This document shows, piece by piece, positions 1-7,549 of a stretch of 8,707 nucleotides of DNA. The notes below the pieces were generated by a model. The model was not told where the DNA came from, did no database searches, and saw nothing but the letters and a program-made list of their open reading frames with translations. Each line of letters starts with the position of its first letter. Positions within the stretch are counted from its first letter, which is position 1. The stretch spans positions 1 through 8,707 of the forward strand of contig QGUY01000169.1 in NCBI GenBank assembly GCA_003242315.1, read 5' to 3'. Both the position numbers and the translations under genes were made by a program. Origin of the DNA: Bacteroidota bacterium. GTDB lineage: Bacteria > Bacteroidota > Bacteroidia > Cytophagales > Cyclobacteriaceae.

Positions 1-1
1 G

Positions 2-1399
2 TTTGTTGTGCACAACGATAACATGATCGGTAAGGTGCTCGACGGAACGCGGATTTTCCGTGCCTCACAACGGGAATTGGAGGATGTCATCAATCAATTC
101 AGCGTCGACGAACTCATCATTACCGTCAAGAACCTTCCTCCGGAGCGGAAGAACGAGCTTGTTGATATCTGTATGCGCAACCAGGTAAAGGTGCGGGTTG
201 TACCACCGGCGGACCGTTGGGTGAAAGGCGAACTGAGCATCAACCAGATCAAGAATATCAATATCGAGGATCTCCTCGAAAGGGAGGCGATACAACTCAA
301 CAACATCAACATCGCCAATCAGATCCGTGGCAAACGCATCTGTATTACAGGTGCGGCTGGTTCCATCGGCAGCGAGCTGGTGCGCCAGGTCATCCGCTAT
401 GACCCGGCTTTTGTGGTCCTGATCGATCAGGCGGAAAGCGCGCTGTTTGAAATTGAGCGTGAAATCCTCATCAGCGGTCAACGGGCTCGTGTATTTCCCT
501 ACGTGGCGGACATTACCAACCGCGCCCGGATCGCATCGATCTTTAATGCGCACAAGCCGGAAATTATTTATCACGCAGCTGCATACAAGCATGTGCCCAT
601 GATGGAAAGCAATCCATCGGAAGCCATCAGCTGTAACATTCTGGGAACAAAAATCCTGGCCGACCTGGCAGTGGAGTACAAGGTGCGCAAGTTCGTCATG
701 ATTTCCACGGACAAGGCTGTCAACCCTACGAACGTCATGGGGTGCTCAAAACGCATCGCGGAGATCTACGTGCAGTCCCTCAACAACGCGTTGCCGGAAC
801 TCGGCTTGTTCCAGACAAGCTTTGTTACCACCCGGTTTGGAAACGTACTTGGATCGAACGGTTCGGTGATCCCGGTGTTCAAAAAGCAAATCGAACAGGG
901 AGGACCGATCACCGTAACACACCCCGAAATCACGCGGTACTTCATGACTATACCGGAAGCCTGTCAGCTTGTGCTTGAGGCTGGCGCGATGGGTAAGGGC
1001 GGCGAGATTTTCATTTTTGATATGGGCGAATCCGTTCGCATCCTGGACCTCGCCAAGAAGATGATCTGGCTGTCCGGTTACGAGCCGGGCAAGGATATTG
1101 AAATCGTCTTTACCGGCCTCAGGGAAGGTGAGAAGCTGTACGAGGAATTGCTCAACAACGCAGAAGACACTTTACCGACCCACCACGAAAAAATTATGAT
1201 TGCCCGGGTTCGGGAATATCGCTACGAAGAAGTGAATCGTTACGTTGAACTCTTCAACGACCTGGTGAACGACAAGAACGAACTTAAGATGGTGGCGTTG
1301 ATGAAGGAACTCGTACCGGAATACAAGAGCAACTATTCACGGTACGAGATCCTGGATAAGGAAAAAAACGTTGTCACAGACGAGATCGTCGATCTCTGA
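2..1399 (+). CDS. UDP-sugar 4,6-dehydratase, CapD/WbpM/PglF type (5' end missing)
   Basis: This is the C-terminal part of a long-form nucleotide-sugar 4,6-dehydratase. These enzymes convert UDP-GlcNAc to the 4-keto-6-deoxy sugar at the inner membrane, the first step towards rare sugars in capsule, O-antigen or glycoprotein glycans. Counting from the GTG at 8, a Rossmann motif GAAGSIG lies at about residues 115-121. The SDR active site reads STDKAVNPTNVMGCSK, with D235, K236, M244 and K248. Met in place of the usual Tyr of YxxxK is the hallmark of the WbpM/CapD/PglF branch. Full-length members have about 600-650 residues, with four membrane helices and a CoA-binding-like domain before the catalytic domain. 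Here the frame is open to the left edge, so the GTG at 8 is not taken as the start. The tail ends 10 bases from the stop of the convergent bacilliredoxin gene. Family assignment is firm; the exact substrate is inferred. Confidence 0.93.
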   Translation, partial: FVVHNDNMIGKVLDGTRIFRASQRELEDVINQFSVDELIITVKNLPPERKNELVDICMRNQVKVRVVPPADRWVKGELSINQIKNINIEDLLEREAIQLNNINIANQIRGKRICITGAAGSIGSELVRQVIRYDPAFVVLIDQAESALFEIEREILISGQRARVFPYVADITNRARIASIFNAHKPEIIYHAAAYKHVPMMESNPSEAISCNILGTKILADLAVEYKVRKFVMISTDKAVNPTNVMGCSKRIAEIYVQSLNNALPELGLFQTSFVTTRFGNVLGSNGSVIPVFKKQIEQGGPITVTHPEITRYFMTIPEACQLVLEAGAMGKGGEIFIFDMGESVRILDLAKKMIWLSGYEPGKDIEIVFTGLREGEKLYEELLNNAEDTLPTHHEKIMIARVREYRYEEVNRYVELFNDLVNDKNELKMVALMKELVPEYKSNYSRYEILDKEKNVVTDEIVDL

Positions 1400-1409
1400 T
1401 CCGTCCCCT

Positions 1410-1826
1410 CTAACAATACTCTTCAAAAACTTCTACAAGGTGTTCGCCAATCATCTGGGCGTTTCTGCCTTCAATGTGATGGCGCTCTACGAAGTGCACC
1501 AACTCACCATCCTTAAACAGCGCGATAGACGGTGAGGAAGGAGGGTAGGGCAGGGTATATTCGCGTGCCCGTGCTACGGCTTCCTTGTCGACTCCGGCAA
1601 ATACTGTGGTCAGGTGGTCGGGACGCTTCTCGCTATGCTGAAGAGCCCACTTTACGCCCGGCCGCGCAGCGCCCGCTGCACATCCGCATACGGAGTTGAT
1701 AACTACCAAAGTGGTGCCTTTCTGATTAGTGAGATAGCGATCGACCTCTTCCGGGGTTTTCAGTTCAACGAATCCGGCGCTTGTAAGGTCAAGGCGCATC
1801 GGCGCCACAAGTTGTTCAGGGTACAT
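1410..1826 (-). CDS. Bacilliredoxin, BrxA/BrxB (YphP/YqiW, DUF1094) family
   Basis: This is a 138-residue thioredoxin-fold protein, close to the family's usual length of about 145. It shows the family's start (MYPEQLVAPMR), the CGC active site at C47-G48-C49 inside NSVCGCAAGAARP, a likely cis-proline near P99 (SSPSIALF) and a C-terminal Cys138. Studied members remove bacillithiol from S-bacillithiolated protein cysteines or act as disulfide isomerases in the cytoplasm. It is the last gene of the suf operon, 43 bases after sufT, with no promoter-like box seen in that gap, so co-transcription is likely. The position suggests protection or repair of Suf cysteines, or a thiol link in Fe-S trafficking, which is inference. 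The thiol used by this organism is not visible here. Confidence 0.9.
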   Translation of the reverse strand: MYPEQLVAPMRLDLTSAGFVELKTPEEVDRYLTNQKGTTLVVINSVCGCAAGAARPGVKWALQHSEKRPDHLTTVFAGVDKEAVARAREYTLPYPPSSPSIALFKDGELVHFVERHHIEGRNAQMIGEHLVEVFEEYC

Positions 1827-1869
1827 ACTGGTTGTGTGGTTTAGATACTCATTCTTTCAATTACAATTC

Positions 1870-2208
1870 TCACAGGAAGCCCAACTCTACCTTTGCCGCT
1901 TCTGACATCATATCCTGCGAATACGGCGGGTCGAAGGTCACCTCCACTTTAACGTCATTCACGCCTTCGATGGCCCGAAGCTTTTGTTCAACTTCACCGG
2001 GGATCACCTCCGCCGACGGACATGACGGCGAGGTCAGCGTCATCAGAACATATACGTTGTTCACGGGATAAACACTGATCTCGTAGATGAGGCCAAGCTC
2101 GTAAATGTCGACGGGAATCTCGGGATCATACACCGTCTTGATGGCCGCGATCACCTTCTCGCGAAGGTCCGGCACGGATGCATCAGTCTTTTGGTCCGTT
2201 TCTGTCAT
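1870..2208 (-). CDS. sufT: SufT-like Fe-S assembly protein (MIP18/DUF59 domain)
   Basis: This 112-residue protein is almost entirely one MIP18/DUF59 domain. It carries the conserved DPEIPVDIYELGLIYEI block at about residues 28-44 and the TLTSPSCPSAEVIPGEV block, with the conserved Cys63, at about 57-73. Relatives (SufT, PaaD, eukaryotic CIA2) help mature or deliver Fe-S clusters to client proteins; S. aureus SufT matters most when Fe-S demand is high. The start codon overlaps the sufE stop as ATGA (2205-2208), a sign of translational coupling. No SufA/IscA-type carrier is encoded in the operon, so SufT may cover part of the delivery role; that is inference. A short hydrophilic N-terminal tail (residues 1-15) precedes the domain. 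Confidence 0.9.
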   Translation of the reverse strand: MTETDQKTDASVPDLREKVIAAIKTVYDPEIPVDIYELGLIYEISVYPVNNVYVLMTLTSPSCPSAEVIPGEVEQKLRAIEGVNDVKVEVTFDPPYSQDMMSEAAKVELGFL

Positions 2209-2657
2209 GATCCAATTTCCATTTTCGTCTTAAAAGCAAGCGCATACATCTTCATCTGGCGAATCATCGCCGAAAATCCGTTAGTGCGCTGGGTACCGAT
2301 GAAACGTTCCATGCCAATGGCATTCATGAAATGCAGGTCTGACGCCAGGATTGCCTCCGGTTTCTGACCGTTAAATATCCGGATCAGCAGGCTCACCAGA
2401 CCTTTGGTGATGGCCGTGTTGCTGTCCGCCGTAAAGTATACCCGGTCACCTTCCAGCCGGGCTGTGAGCCATACGCGCGACTGACACCCTTTGACGATGT
2501 TTTCATCCGTCTTGTCTTCGTCGGGCATTGGCGGGAGTTTCTGGCCGAGTTCCATTACGTAAAGTACTTTCATCTCGGCATCGTCATCCAGGAGGGCGAA
2601 ATCAGCGATGATTTCATCCTGAATGGCGGCTATACTCCGGGGCGTCTCGTTGTTCAT
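2205..2657 (-). CDS. sufE: SufE, sulfur-acceptor protein for SufS
   Basis: SufE accepts persulfide sulfur from the SufS active-site cysteine and hands it to SufB. The protein has about 150 residues. The family signature VKGCQSRVWL holds the single acceptor cysteine (C58 from the chosen start), and the helical core continues through ITKGLVSLLIRIFNGQ and the C-terminal LHFMNAIG...R segment. I chose the ATG at 2657; a TTG codon immediately upstream (2660) would add one residue. No clear Shine-Dalgarno sequence precedes it. It sits 18 bases after sufS and overlaps sufT by four bases, matching its role as SufS partner. No other cysteine is present, so the transfer residue is unambiguous. Confidence 0.95.
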   Translation of the reverse strand: MNNETPRSIAAIQDEIIADFALLDDDAEMKVLYVMELGQKLPPMPDEDKTDENIVKGCQSRVWLTARLEGDRVYFTADSNTAITKGLVSLLIRIFNGQKPEAILASDLHFMNAIGMERFIGTQRTNGFSAMIRQMKMYALAFKTKMEIGS

Positions 2658-2675
2658 CAATTGGCGTCGACCGGT

Positions 2676-3914
2676 CTATTTCACAAAATTAATAACGCGC
2701 TGTAGTCCTTCAGCGAGCCGGTCGATTTCTTCTTTGGTATTATAAACAGCAAACGAGGCCCTTACCGTTCCCTCAATTTCGTAACGGTCCATGAGCGGCT
2801 GTGTACAATGGTGCCCGGTCCGCACGGCAATGCCCCGCGCATCAAGCATTTGGCCTATATCAAAGGGGTGTATTCCATCCACAACAAACGATACCACGCC
2901 TACTTTTTCCGGAGCAGTGCCGATGATTTTCACTGAGGGCATGCTCGTCAGCCTTTCGGTCGCGTACGTGAGCAGATCGTGCTCATGCGCGCGGATGGTT
3001 TCCCTGCCGAGTCCCAGAATAAAGCGGAATGCCTCACGGTATGCAATCACATCGGCAATGTTGGGTGTGCCTGCTTCAAACTTGTACGGTAACTCGTTAT
3101 ACGTGGTCTTTTCAAAAGTCACATCTTTTATCATCTCGCCGCCCCCCTGGTAAGGAGGCATGGCGTCCAGAAGCTTCTTCTTTCCGTACAGGATTCCCGT
3201 CCCGGTGGGTCCATACATTTTATGAGCAGACAGGCAGTAGAAATCGCAGTCAATGGCTCTCACATCGATATCGAGGTGTGCTCCGGCCTGAGCGCCGTCG
3301 ACAAGCACGACCGCCCCGTGAGCGTGCGCCATGCGCGTGATTTCGGCTACAGGGTTAATCGTACCCAGTGTGTTAGACGCATGATTCACAGCAACAACGC
3401 GTGTGCGGTCCGATAATAACTTGCCGTACGCATCGAGATCGATCTCACCTATGTCGGTGACGGGAATGACTCGCAACTTTGCTTTTTGCTGTTCGCAGAT
3501 CAGCTGCCAGGGTACAATATTCGAATGATGCTCCAGAGCAGAAATGATCACTTCGTCGCCTTCGCGAAGGAAAGCCCGGCCATACGACGATGCTACGAGG
3601 TTGATGGCCTCAGTAACTCCCCGAACGAATATGATTTCCTCCGACGATTCCGCATTGATGAAAGCCCTGGCAGCCTCACGGGTTTCTTCATAAGCCTTCG
3701 TCGCACGCTCCGCCAGCGTATGAATGCCCCGGTGAATGTTGGCATTGGTGGTTTGATAATAGTCTATGAGCGCCTGGATCACCTGGCGGGGTTTCTGCGA
3801 CGTCGCCGCATTATCGAAGTACACCAGGTCCCGGCCATTCACCTTTTGTGAAAGTACGGGAAACTCCTCCCGTATTTTTTTTATGTCCGTTGGCAATGTA
3901 GCGGGTATAGCCAT
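2676..3914 (-). CDS. sufS: SufS, group II cysteine desulfurase
   Basis: This PLP-dependent enzyme converts L-cysteine to L-alanine and leaves a persulfide on its active-site cysteine for SufE. The 412 residues match the usual SufS length. Visible landmarks are the N-terminal YFDNAATSQKP block (about 32-42), H130 in ALEHHSNIVPW (stacks on PLP), D206 in VDGAQAGAH (binds the pyridine N), the Schiff-base lysine K232 in SAHKMYGPTGTG, and the catalytic C370 in RTGHHCTQPLM, followed by R385 near the carboxylate site. These align with E. coli SufS H123, D200, K226, C364 and R379. The short loop around the cysteine places it in group II (SufS/CsdA), not the IscS/NifS group. It starts two bases after the sufD stop, so translation is probably coupled. 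Confidence 0.97.
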   Translation of the reverse strand: MAIPATLPTDIKKIREEFPVLSQKVNGRDLVYFDNAATSQKPRQVIQALIDYYQTTNANIHRGIHTLAERATKAYEETREAARAFINAESSEEIIFVRGVTEAINLVASSYGRAFLREGDEVIISALEHHSNIVPWQLICEQQKAKLRVIPVTDIGEIDLDAYGKLLSDRTRVVAVNHASNTLGTINPVAEITRMAHAHGAVVLVDGAQAGAHLDIDVRAIDCDFYCLSAHKMYGPTGTGILYGKKKLLDAMPPYQGGGEMIKDVTFEKTTYNELPYKFEAGTPNIADVIAYREAFRFILGLGRETIRAHEHDLLTYATERLTSMPSVKIIGTAPEKVGVVSFVVDGIHPFDIGQMLDARGIAVRTGHHCTQPLMDRYEIEGTVRASFAVYNTKEEIDRLAEGLQRVINFVK

Positions 3915-3916
3915 TA

Positions 3917-5197
3917 TCAGAAGTCGTTTCGTTGCAGCCGTTGGCTCACGCGCTGCGCCAGGTATTGTTGCACGGGTGGCAGGCTAACAGCGTCAATGGT
4001 TTCACCGGCAAAGGCATAGAGCAGCATGGCTCTCGCAGTGGACCGCGGAATGCCACGCGCCATGAGGTAGAACAACGCGTCTTCATCAATCTGACCGGTA
4101 GTGCATCCGTGAGAACACTTCACGTCATCGGCCCAGATTTCAAGCTGCGGCTTGGTGTTCACTTTGGCATCCGTCGAGAGCAGGATGTTCCGGTTTGACT
4201 GAAACGCATTTGTCTTTTGCGCGTTGGGCCGCACGTAAATCTTACCGTTGAATACACCGCGTGACGTGTCATCCATAATGCCCTTGTACAATTCGTTGCT
4301 GAACGAGTTGGGCTTTATGTGATCCACAACCGTATGATTGTCCGCATGGGTGTCGCCGTTGAGGAGATACAAACCGTACATGTGCGACTCACATCCCTGC
4401 CCATCAAGCGCCAACGCCAGGTTGTTGCGCACCAGTTTGCCACCCAGGGTGAACGCATACGAGTTCACCCGCGAGTTGTCTTTCTGCAGCACCCGGGTTT
4501 GGTTAAACTGAATCTGGCCGGGCATGTCGGCTTGAATTGCGTAAAGATCCAGCCGTGCGTTTTCGTCGACAAAACCTTCCGTAACTACATTGACATATGA
4601 CGCGCCCTTGCCTGTCGATGCAAACATCTGGATGACGGTACACTGCGCATTACGGCCAACCACGATGAGGTTCCGGGCGGCTTTCCTTACAGCGCCATCG
4701 GAGACATGGAGAATGACCAGTGGCTTTGTTAGTGTTTTTCCTGCAGGTACTTCAATGTAAAACCCGTAAGTCCATGCAAGCGTGTTCCACGCGACAAAGG
4801 CATCTGATTGCGCGTCGACAATTTTCGCGAAATGATTTATGCCTTTACCCTCGCTAAGCGCTTCCTGCAAAGGTTTTACGATCAAACCCTCAGTTTCGGG
4901 AAGCGACGTTACACACTTCTCGTTAACAAAGGCTACGACCGTCGCATCGAGATCGGGTATGGCGTAATCGGCGAGGTTCACTGTTCCCGTCCCTTCCTGA
5001 TCGTCCAGCGAAAGTTTCTCCAGTGCGCGCGTCAGCGGCGTGTATTTGTACTCTTCGTTTTTCGGTCCCGGAAATCCGACTTCCTGAAGGTGTCGAAAAG
5101 TTTCGTCACGAAGCGTGGCCAGCGACGGTATCGAATCGATAGCACCGGATGACACGCCGAGAAGTGTCGGATTCGTATCTATAGCATTTGTCGTCAT
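3917..5197 (-). CDS. sufD: SufD, Fe-S scaffold subunit of SufBCD
   Basis: SufD pairs with SufB in the SufBC2D scaffold and is needed for iron entry into the nascent cluster. The 426-residue protein has the N-terminal helical segment with NEEYKYTPLTRALEKL (about 47-62), the right-handed beta-helix core, and the C-terminal WADDVKCSHGCTTGQID block (about 355-371). C361 and H363 in KCSHG correspond to E. coli SufD C358 and H360; the histidine lies at the SufB-SufD interface site used for cluster building. The C-terminal helical domain (ALFYLMARGIPRSTARAMLL) is the SufC docking region in this family. It lies 14 bases after sufC and two bases before sufS. The paralogue SufB is encoded two genes upstream, so the B/D assignment is clear. 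Confidence 0.96.
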   Translation of the reverse strand: MTTNAIDTNPTLLGVSSGAIDSIPSLATLRDETFRHLQEVGFPGPKNEEYKYTPLTRALEKLSLDDQEGTGTVNLADYAIPDLDATVVAFVNEKCVTSLPETEGLIVKPLQEALSEGKGINHFAKIVDAQSDAFVAWNTLAWTYGFYIEVPAGKTLTKPLVILHVSDGAVRKAARNLIVVGRNAQCTVIQMFASTGKGASYVNVVTEGFVDENARLDLYAIQADMPGQIQFNQTRVLQKDNSRVNSYAFTLGGKLVRNNLALALDGQGCESHMYGLYLLNGDTHADNHTVVDHIKPNSFSNELYKGIMDDTSRGVFNGKIYVRPNAQKTNAFQSNRNILLSTDAKVNTKPQLEIWADDVKCSHGCTTGQIDEDALFYLMARGIPRSTARAMLLYAFAGETIDAVSLPPVQQYLAQRVSQRLQRNDF

Positions 5198-5211
5198 GTC
5201 TTGAAATCTCT

Positions 5212-5964
5212 TCAGGCTGCTACACTATCCTTAACCCAGTCGTAGCCTTTGGCTTCGAGCTCCAGGGCGAGTTCCTTTCCGCCTGATTTTACAATCTTTC
5301 CTTTGTAGAGGACGTGCACGAAGTCAGGTACGATGTACTCCAGTAAACGTTGGTAGTGCGTAACAACGATGATGCTCTTGTCTTTGGTCATGAGCTTGTT
5401 CACACCGTCGGCCACGATGCGCAATGCATCAATGTCAAGGCCCGAATCCGTTTCATCCAGAATAGCGAGCCTTGGGTCAAGCATGGCGAGCTGAAATATT
5501 TCATTGCGTTTTTTTTCACCGCCGGAAAAGCCTTCGTTGAGAGAGCGATTCAACAGCGATTGGTCGATGTCAACCAGTTTCATCTTCTCTTTCATCAGGC
5601 TGAGAAACGAAACCGCATCGAGAGCGGGAAGGCCGCGGTGTGTACGTACCTGGTTCACCGCCGTCTTCATGAAGTTGACGGTGCTCACACCGGGAATTTC
5701 TACCGGATATTGGAATGCCATGAAGATACCCTCCCGTGCACGCTCATCGGGAGACATAGCGAGCAGGTCTTTGCCGAGAAACTCGACGCTGCCATCTGTG
5801 ACCTCGAACTCCTCACGGCCCGCCAGCACGGATGCCAGCGTGCTCTTACCCGAGCCGTTAGGTCCCATGATAGCGTGAATCTCGCCGGGCTTTACTTCCA
5901 GGTCGATCCCGTTCAGAATCTGGTTGTCTCCGATTTTCGCGCAAAGGTTTTTGATGGATAGCAT
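5212..5964 (-). CDS. sufC: SufC, ATPase of the SufBCD complex
   Basis: SufC is a soluble ABC-type ATPase that drives the conformational change of SufB-SufD during Fe-S assembly; it has no membrane part. In the 250 residues one can see Walker A GPNGSGKST (34-42), the Q-loop Q85 in AFQYP, the signature FSGGEKKRNE (146-155), Walker B LAILDETDSGLD (166-177) with catalytic E171, and the switch histidine H203 in VVTHYQRLL. The extended ETDSGLDIDAL block and the KKRNE motif after the signature separate SufC from transporter ATPases. It is preceded by a 62-base gap after sufB, the longest gap in the operon, with no convincing promoter or hairpin. Confidence 0.97.
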   Translation of the reverse strand: MLSIKNLCAKIGDNQILNGIDLEVKPGEIHAIMGPNGSGKSTLASVLAGREEFEVTDGSVEFLGKDLLAMSPDERAREGIFMAFQYPVEIPGVSTVNFMKTAVNQVRTHRGLPALDAVSFLSLMKEKMKLVDIDQSLLNRSLNEGFSGGEKKRNEIFQLAMLDPRLAILDETDSGLDIDALRIVADGVNKLMTKDKSIIVVTHYQRLLEYIVPDFVHVLYKGKIVKSGGKELALELEAKGYDWVKDSVAA

Positions 5965-6026
5965 GTCGCAACTAGATGATTACGGTTCAACAAACGGTTG
6001 TCGCTGTGAGGGACTTCTTCGCGGAA

Positions 6027-7466
6027 CTACCCGACACTTCCCTCGAGCGTTAGCGCCAGGAGCTTCTGTGCCTCTACGGCAAACTCCATCGGCAGTTGTT
6101 TAAGCACTTCGCGTGCATAGCCATTGACGATAAGCGCGACAGCCGATTCTTCGTCGATACCGCGCTGCTGGCAATAAAATATCTGGTCTTCTCCAATCTT
6201 GGAGGTTGTAGCCTCATGTTCGATGTGGGCGGTATTGTTCTCCACGTCAATGTAGGGGAACGTATGCGCGCCGCACTTGTCGCCCATCAGCAGGGAGTCG
6301 CACTGCGAAAAGTTTCGTGCGCCTTCAGCCCGCTTCAGTACGTGCACCTGGCCGCGATAGCTGTTTTGTGAATGACCCGCGGAAATACCCTTCGAAACGA
6401 TTCTCGAACGTGTTCCTTTTCCGATGTGGATCATCTTCGTACCGGTGTCGGCCTGCTGATAGTTGTTGGTGACAGCCACAGAGTAGAATTCACCTGACGA
6501 ATAATCTCCCTTCAGTATGCAGGAAGGATATTTCCACGTGATAGCAGAACCGGTTTCTACTTGTGTCCACGAAATCTTAGAATGTTCACCGGCACATAAC
6601 CCGCGTTTCGTAACGAAGTTGTAAATCCCGCCCTTACCTTCCTTGTCGCCGGGGTACCAGTTCTGCACCGTAGAATATTTTACGTGCGCGTTTTTCATCG
6701 CGTAAATCTCGACGACCGCGGCGTGCAGCTGGTGTTCGTCCCGCATGGGCGCTGTGCAACCTTCGAGGTAGCTTACGTATGAGCCTTCATCGGCTATAAT
6801 GAGCGTACGTTCGAATTGACCCGTGTTGGCTGCGTTGATACGGAAGTATGTTGAAAGTTCCATAGGGCAGCGCACGCCCTTGGGGATATAGCAAAACGAT
6901 CCGTCGGTAAAGACGGCTGAATTCAATGCTGCAAAATAGTTGTCGTTAACCGGAACCACCGAACCCATGTATTTCCGAACGAGGTCGGGGTGCTTTTGAA
7001 CAGCCTCGCTGAACGAGCAGAAGATGATGCCCAACTCGGCAAGCGTTTCCTTGAACGTGGTCGCTACCGACACGCTGTCGATGACAGCATCAACGGCAAC
7101 GCCGGTAAGACGCTTTTGTTCAACAAGCGAAATACCCAGCTTCTCAAAAGTCTTCAGCAATTCAGGGTCGACATCTTCCAGGCTTTCGGGTCTGGCTTTT
7201 TGCTTGGGAGCTGCATAGTAAATGATATCCTGATAGTCGATCGGCGGATACTTGACATTCGGCCAGGTCGGCTCCTTCATCCTGGTCCACTGCCTGTACG
7301 CCTTCAACCGCCATTCGAGCAGCCATTCCGGCTCGTTCTTTTTGGCGGATATGAATCGGATAATTTCCTCGTTCAAGCCCTTCGGGGCGGCGTCCACTTC
7401 GATGTTGGTCGTCCACCCGTGCTCATACTCCCGCGAGGTAAATTCCTCTATGATATCCTTACTCAT
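6027..7466 (-). CDS. sufB: SufB, Fe-S scaffold subunit of SufBCD
   Basis: SufB is the main scaffold on which the Suf system builds Fe-S clusters, receiving sulfur from SufE. The 479 residues are slightly fewer than the 495 of E. coli SufB. Counting from the C terminus, C389 in SQCDSLLMGDKCGAHT matches E. coli Cys405, and H417/E418 in IEHEATTSKI match His433/Glu434, the catalytic and cluster-assembly residues. C237 in YLEGCTAP corresponds to the Cys254 region that starts the sulfur tunnel. The C-terminal LPMEFAVEAQKLLA block is characteristic of SufB. It is the first suf gene; the ATG at 7466 follows an 83-base AT-rich gap carrying an exact TAnnTTTG box. SufB-first order (BCDSE, no sufA in front) is common in Bacteroidota. 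Confidence 0.97.
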   Translation of the reverse strand: MSKDIIEEFTSREYEHGWTTNIEVDAAPKGLNEEIIRFISAKKNEPEWLLEWRLKAYRQWTRMKEPTWPNVKYPPIDYQDIIYYAAPKQKARPESLEDVDPELLKTFEKLGISLVEQKRLTGVAVDAVIDSVSVATTFKETLAELGIIFCSFSEAVQKHPDLVRKYMGSVVPVNDNYFAALNSAVFTDGSFCYIPKGVRCPMELSTYFRINAANTGQFERTLIIADEGSYVSYLEGCTAPMRDEHQLHAAVVEIYAMKNAHVKYSTVQNWYPGDKEGKGGIYNFVTKRGLCAGEHSKISWTQVETGSAITWKYPSCILKGDYSSGEFYSVAVTNNYQQADTGTKMIHIGKGTRSRIVSKGISAGHSQNSYRGQVHVLKRAEGARNFSQCDSLLMGDKCGAHTFPYIDVENNTAHIEHEATTSKIGEDQIFYCQQRGIDEESAVALIVNGYAREVLKQLPMEFAVEAQKLLALTLEGSVG

Positions 7467-7498
7467 GCAGCCTATTTAGACTAAGTTTAAATAACTTA

Positions 7499-7506
7499 CA
7501 AATCTA
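7499..7506 (-). promoter_or_regulatory. Likely -7 box of the suf operon promoter
   Basis: Read on the minus strand the site is TAGATTTG, an exact match to the Bacteroidota -7 consensus TAnnTTTG. It lies 32 bases upstream of the sufB start, in the AT-rich gap after the Lrp-type gene, and would give a leader of roughly 25 nt. No clear TTTG or TTG element sits about 19-20 bases upstream, so the -33 element is weak or absent, which may mean an activator is needed. A poorer alternative uses TTTG at 7510-7513 with TAAACTTA at 7482-7489. Confidence 0.5.
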
Positions 7507-7549
7507 AAACAAAATGGCCGAATTATAGTTTCTGGCGGGGGTATTTTGT

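Noticed and set aside
5..16. Perfect 12-base palindrome GTTGTGCACAAC at the left edge
   Set aside because: It lies inside the dehydratase reading frame, is short and has no second copy; a chance match is likely.
65..592. 175-codon open frame antisense to the dehydratase
   Set aside because: Shadow of a gene with intact Rossmann and active-site motifs; no promoter, start context or known domain.
5350..5961. 203-codon open frame antisense to sufC
   Set aside because: It mirrors a fully motif-bearing SufC gene; long antisense frames are expected from codon bias in such genes, and the translation shows no recognisable domain.
5965..6026. Internal promoter or regulatory hairpin in the 62-base sufB-sufC gap
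   Set aside because: Only short repeats (AACCG twice, CAAC/GTTG) and no TAnnTTTG box were found.
6990..7484. 164-codon open frame antisense to the sufB 5' end
   Set aside because: Shadow of the conserved SufB N-terminal region, with no family match.
7507..7549. Possible terminator between the Lrp-type gene and sufB
   Set aside because: Only a three-pair GCC/GGC stem with a long loop precedes the T-rich stretch on the minus strand; too weak to call.
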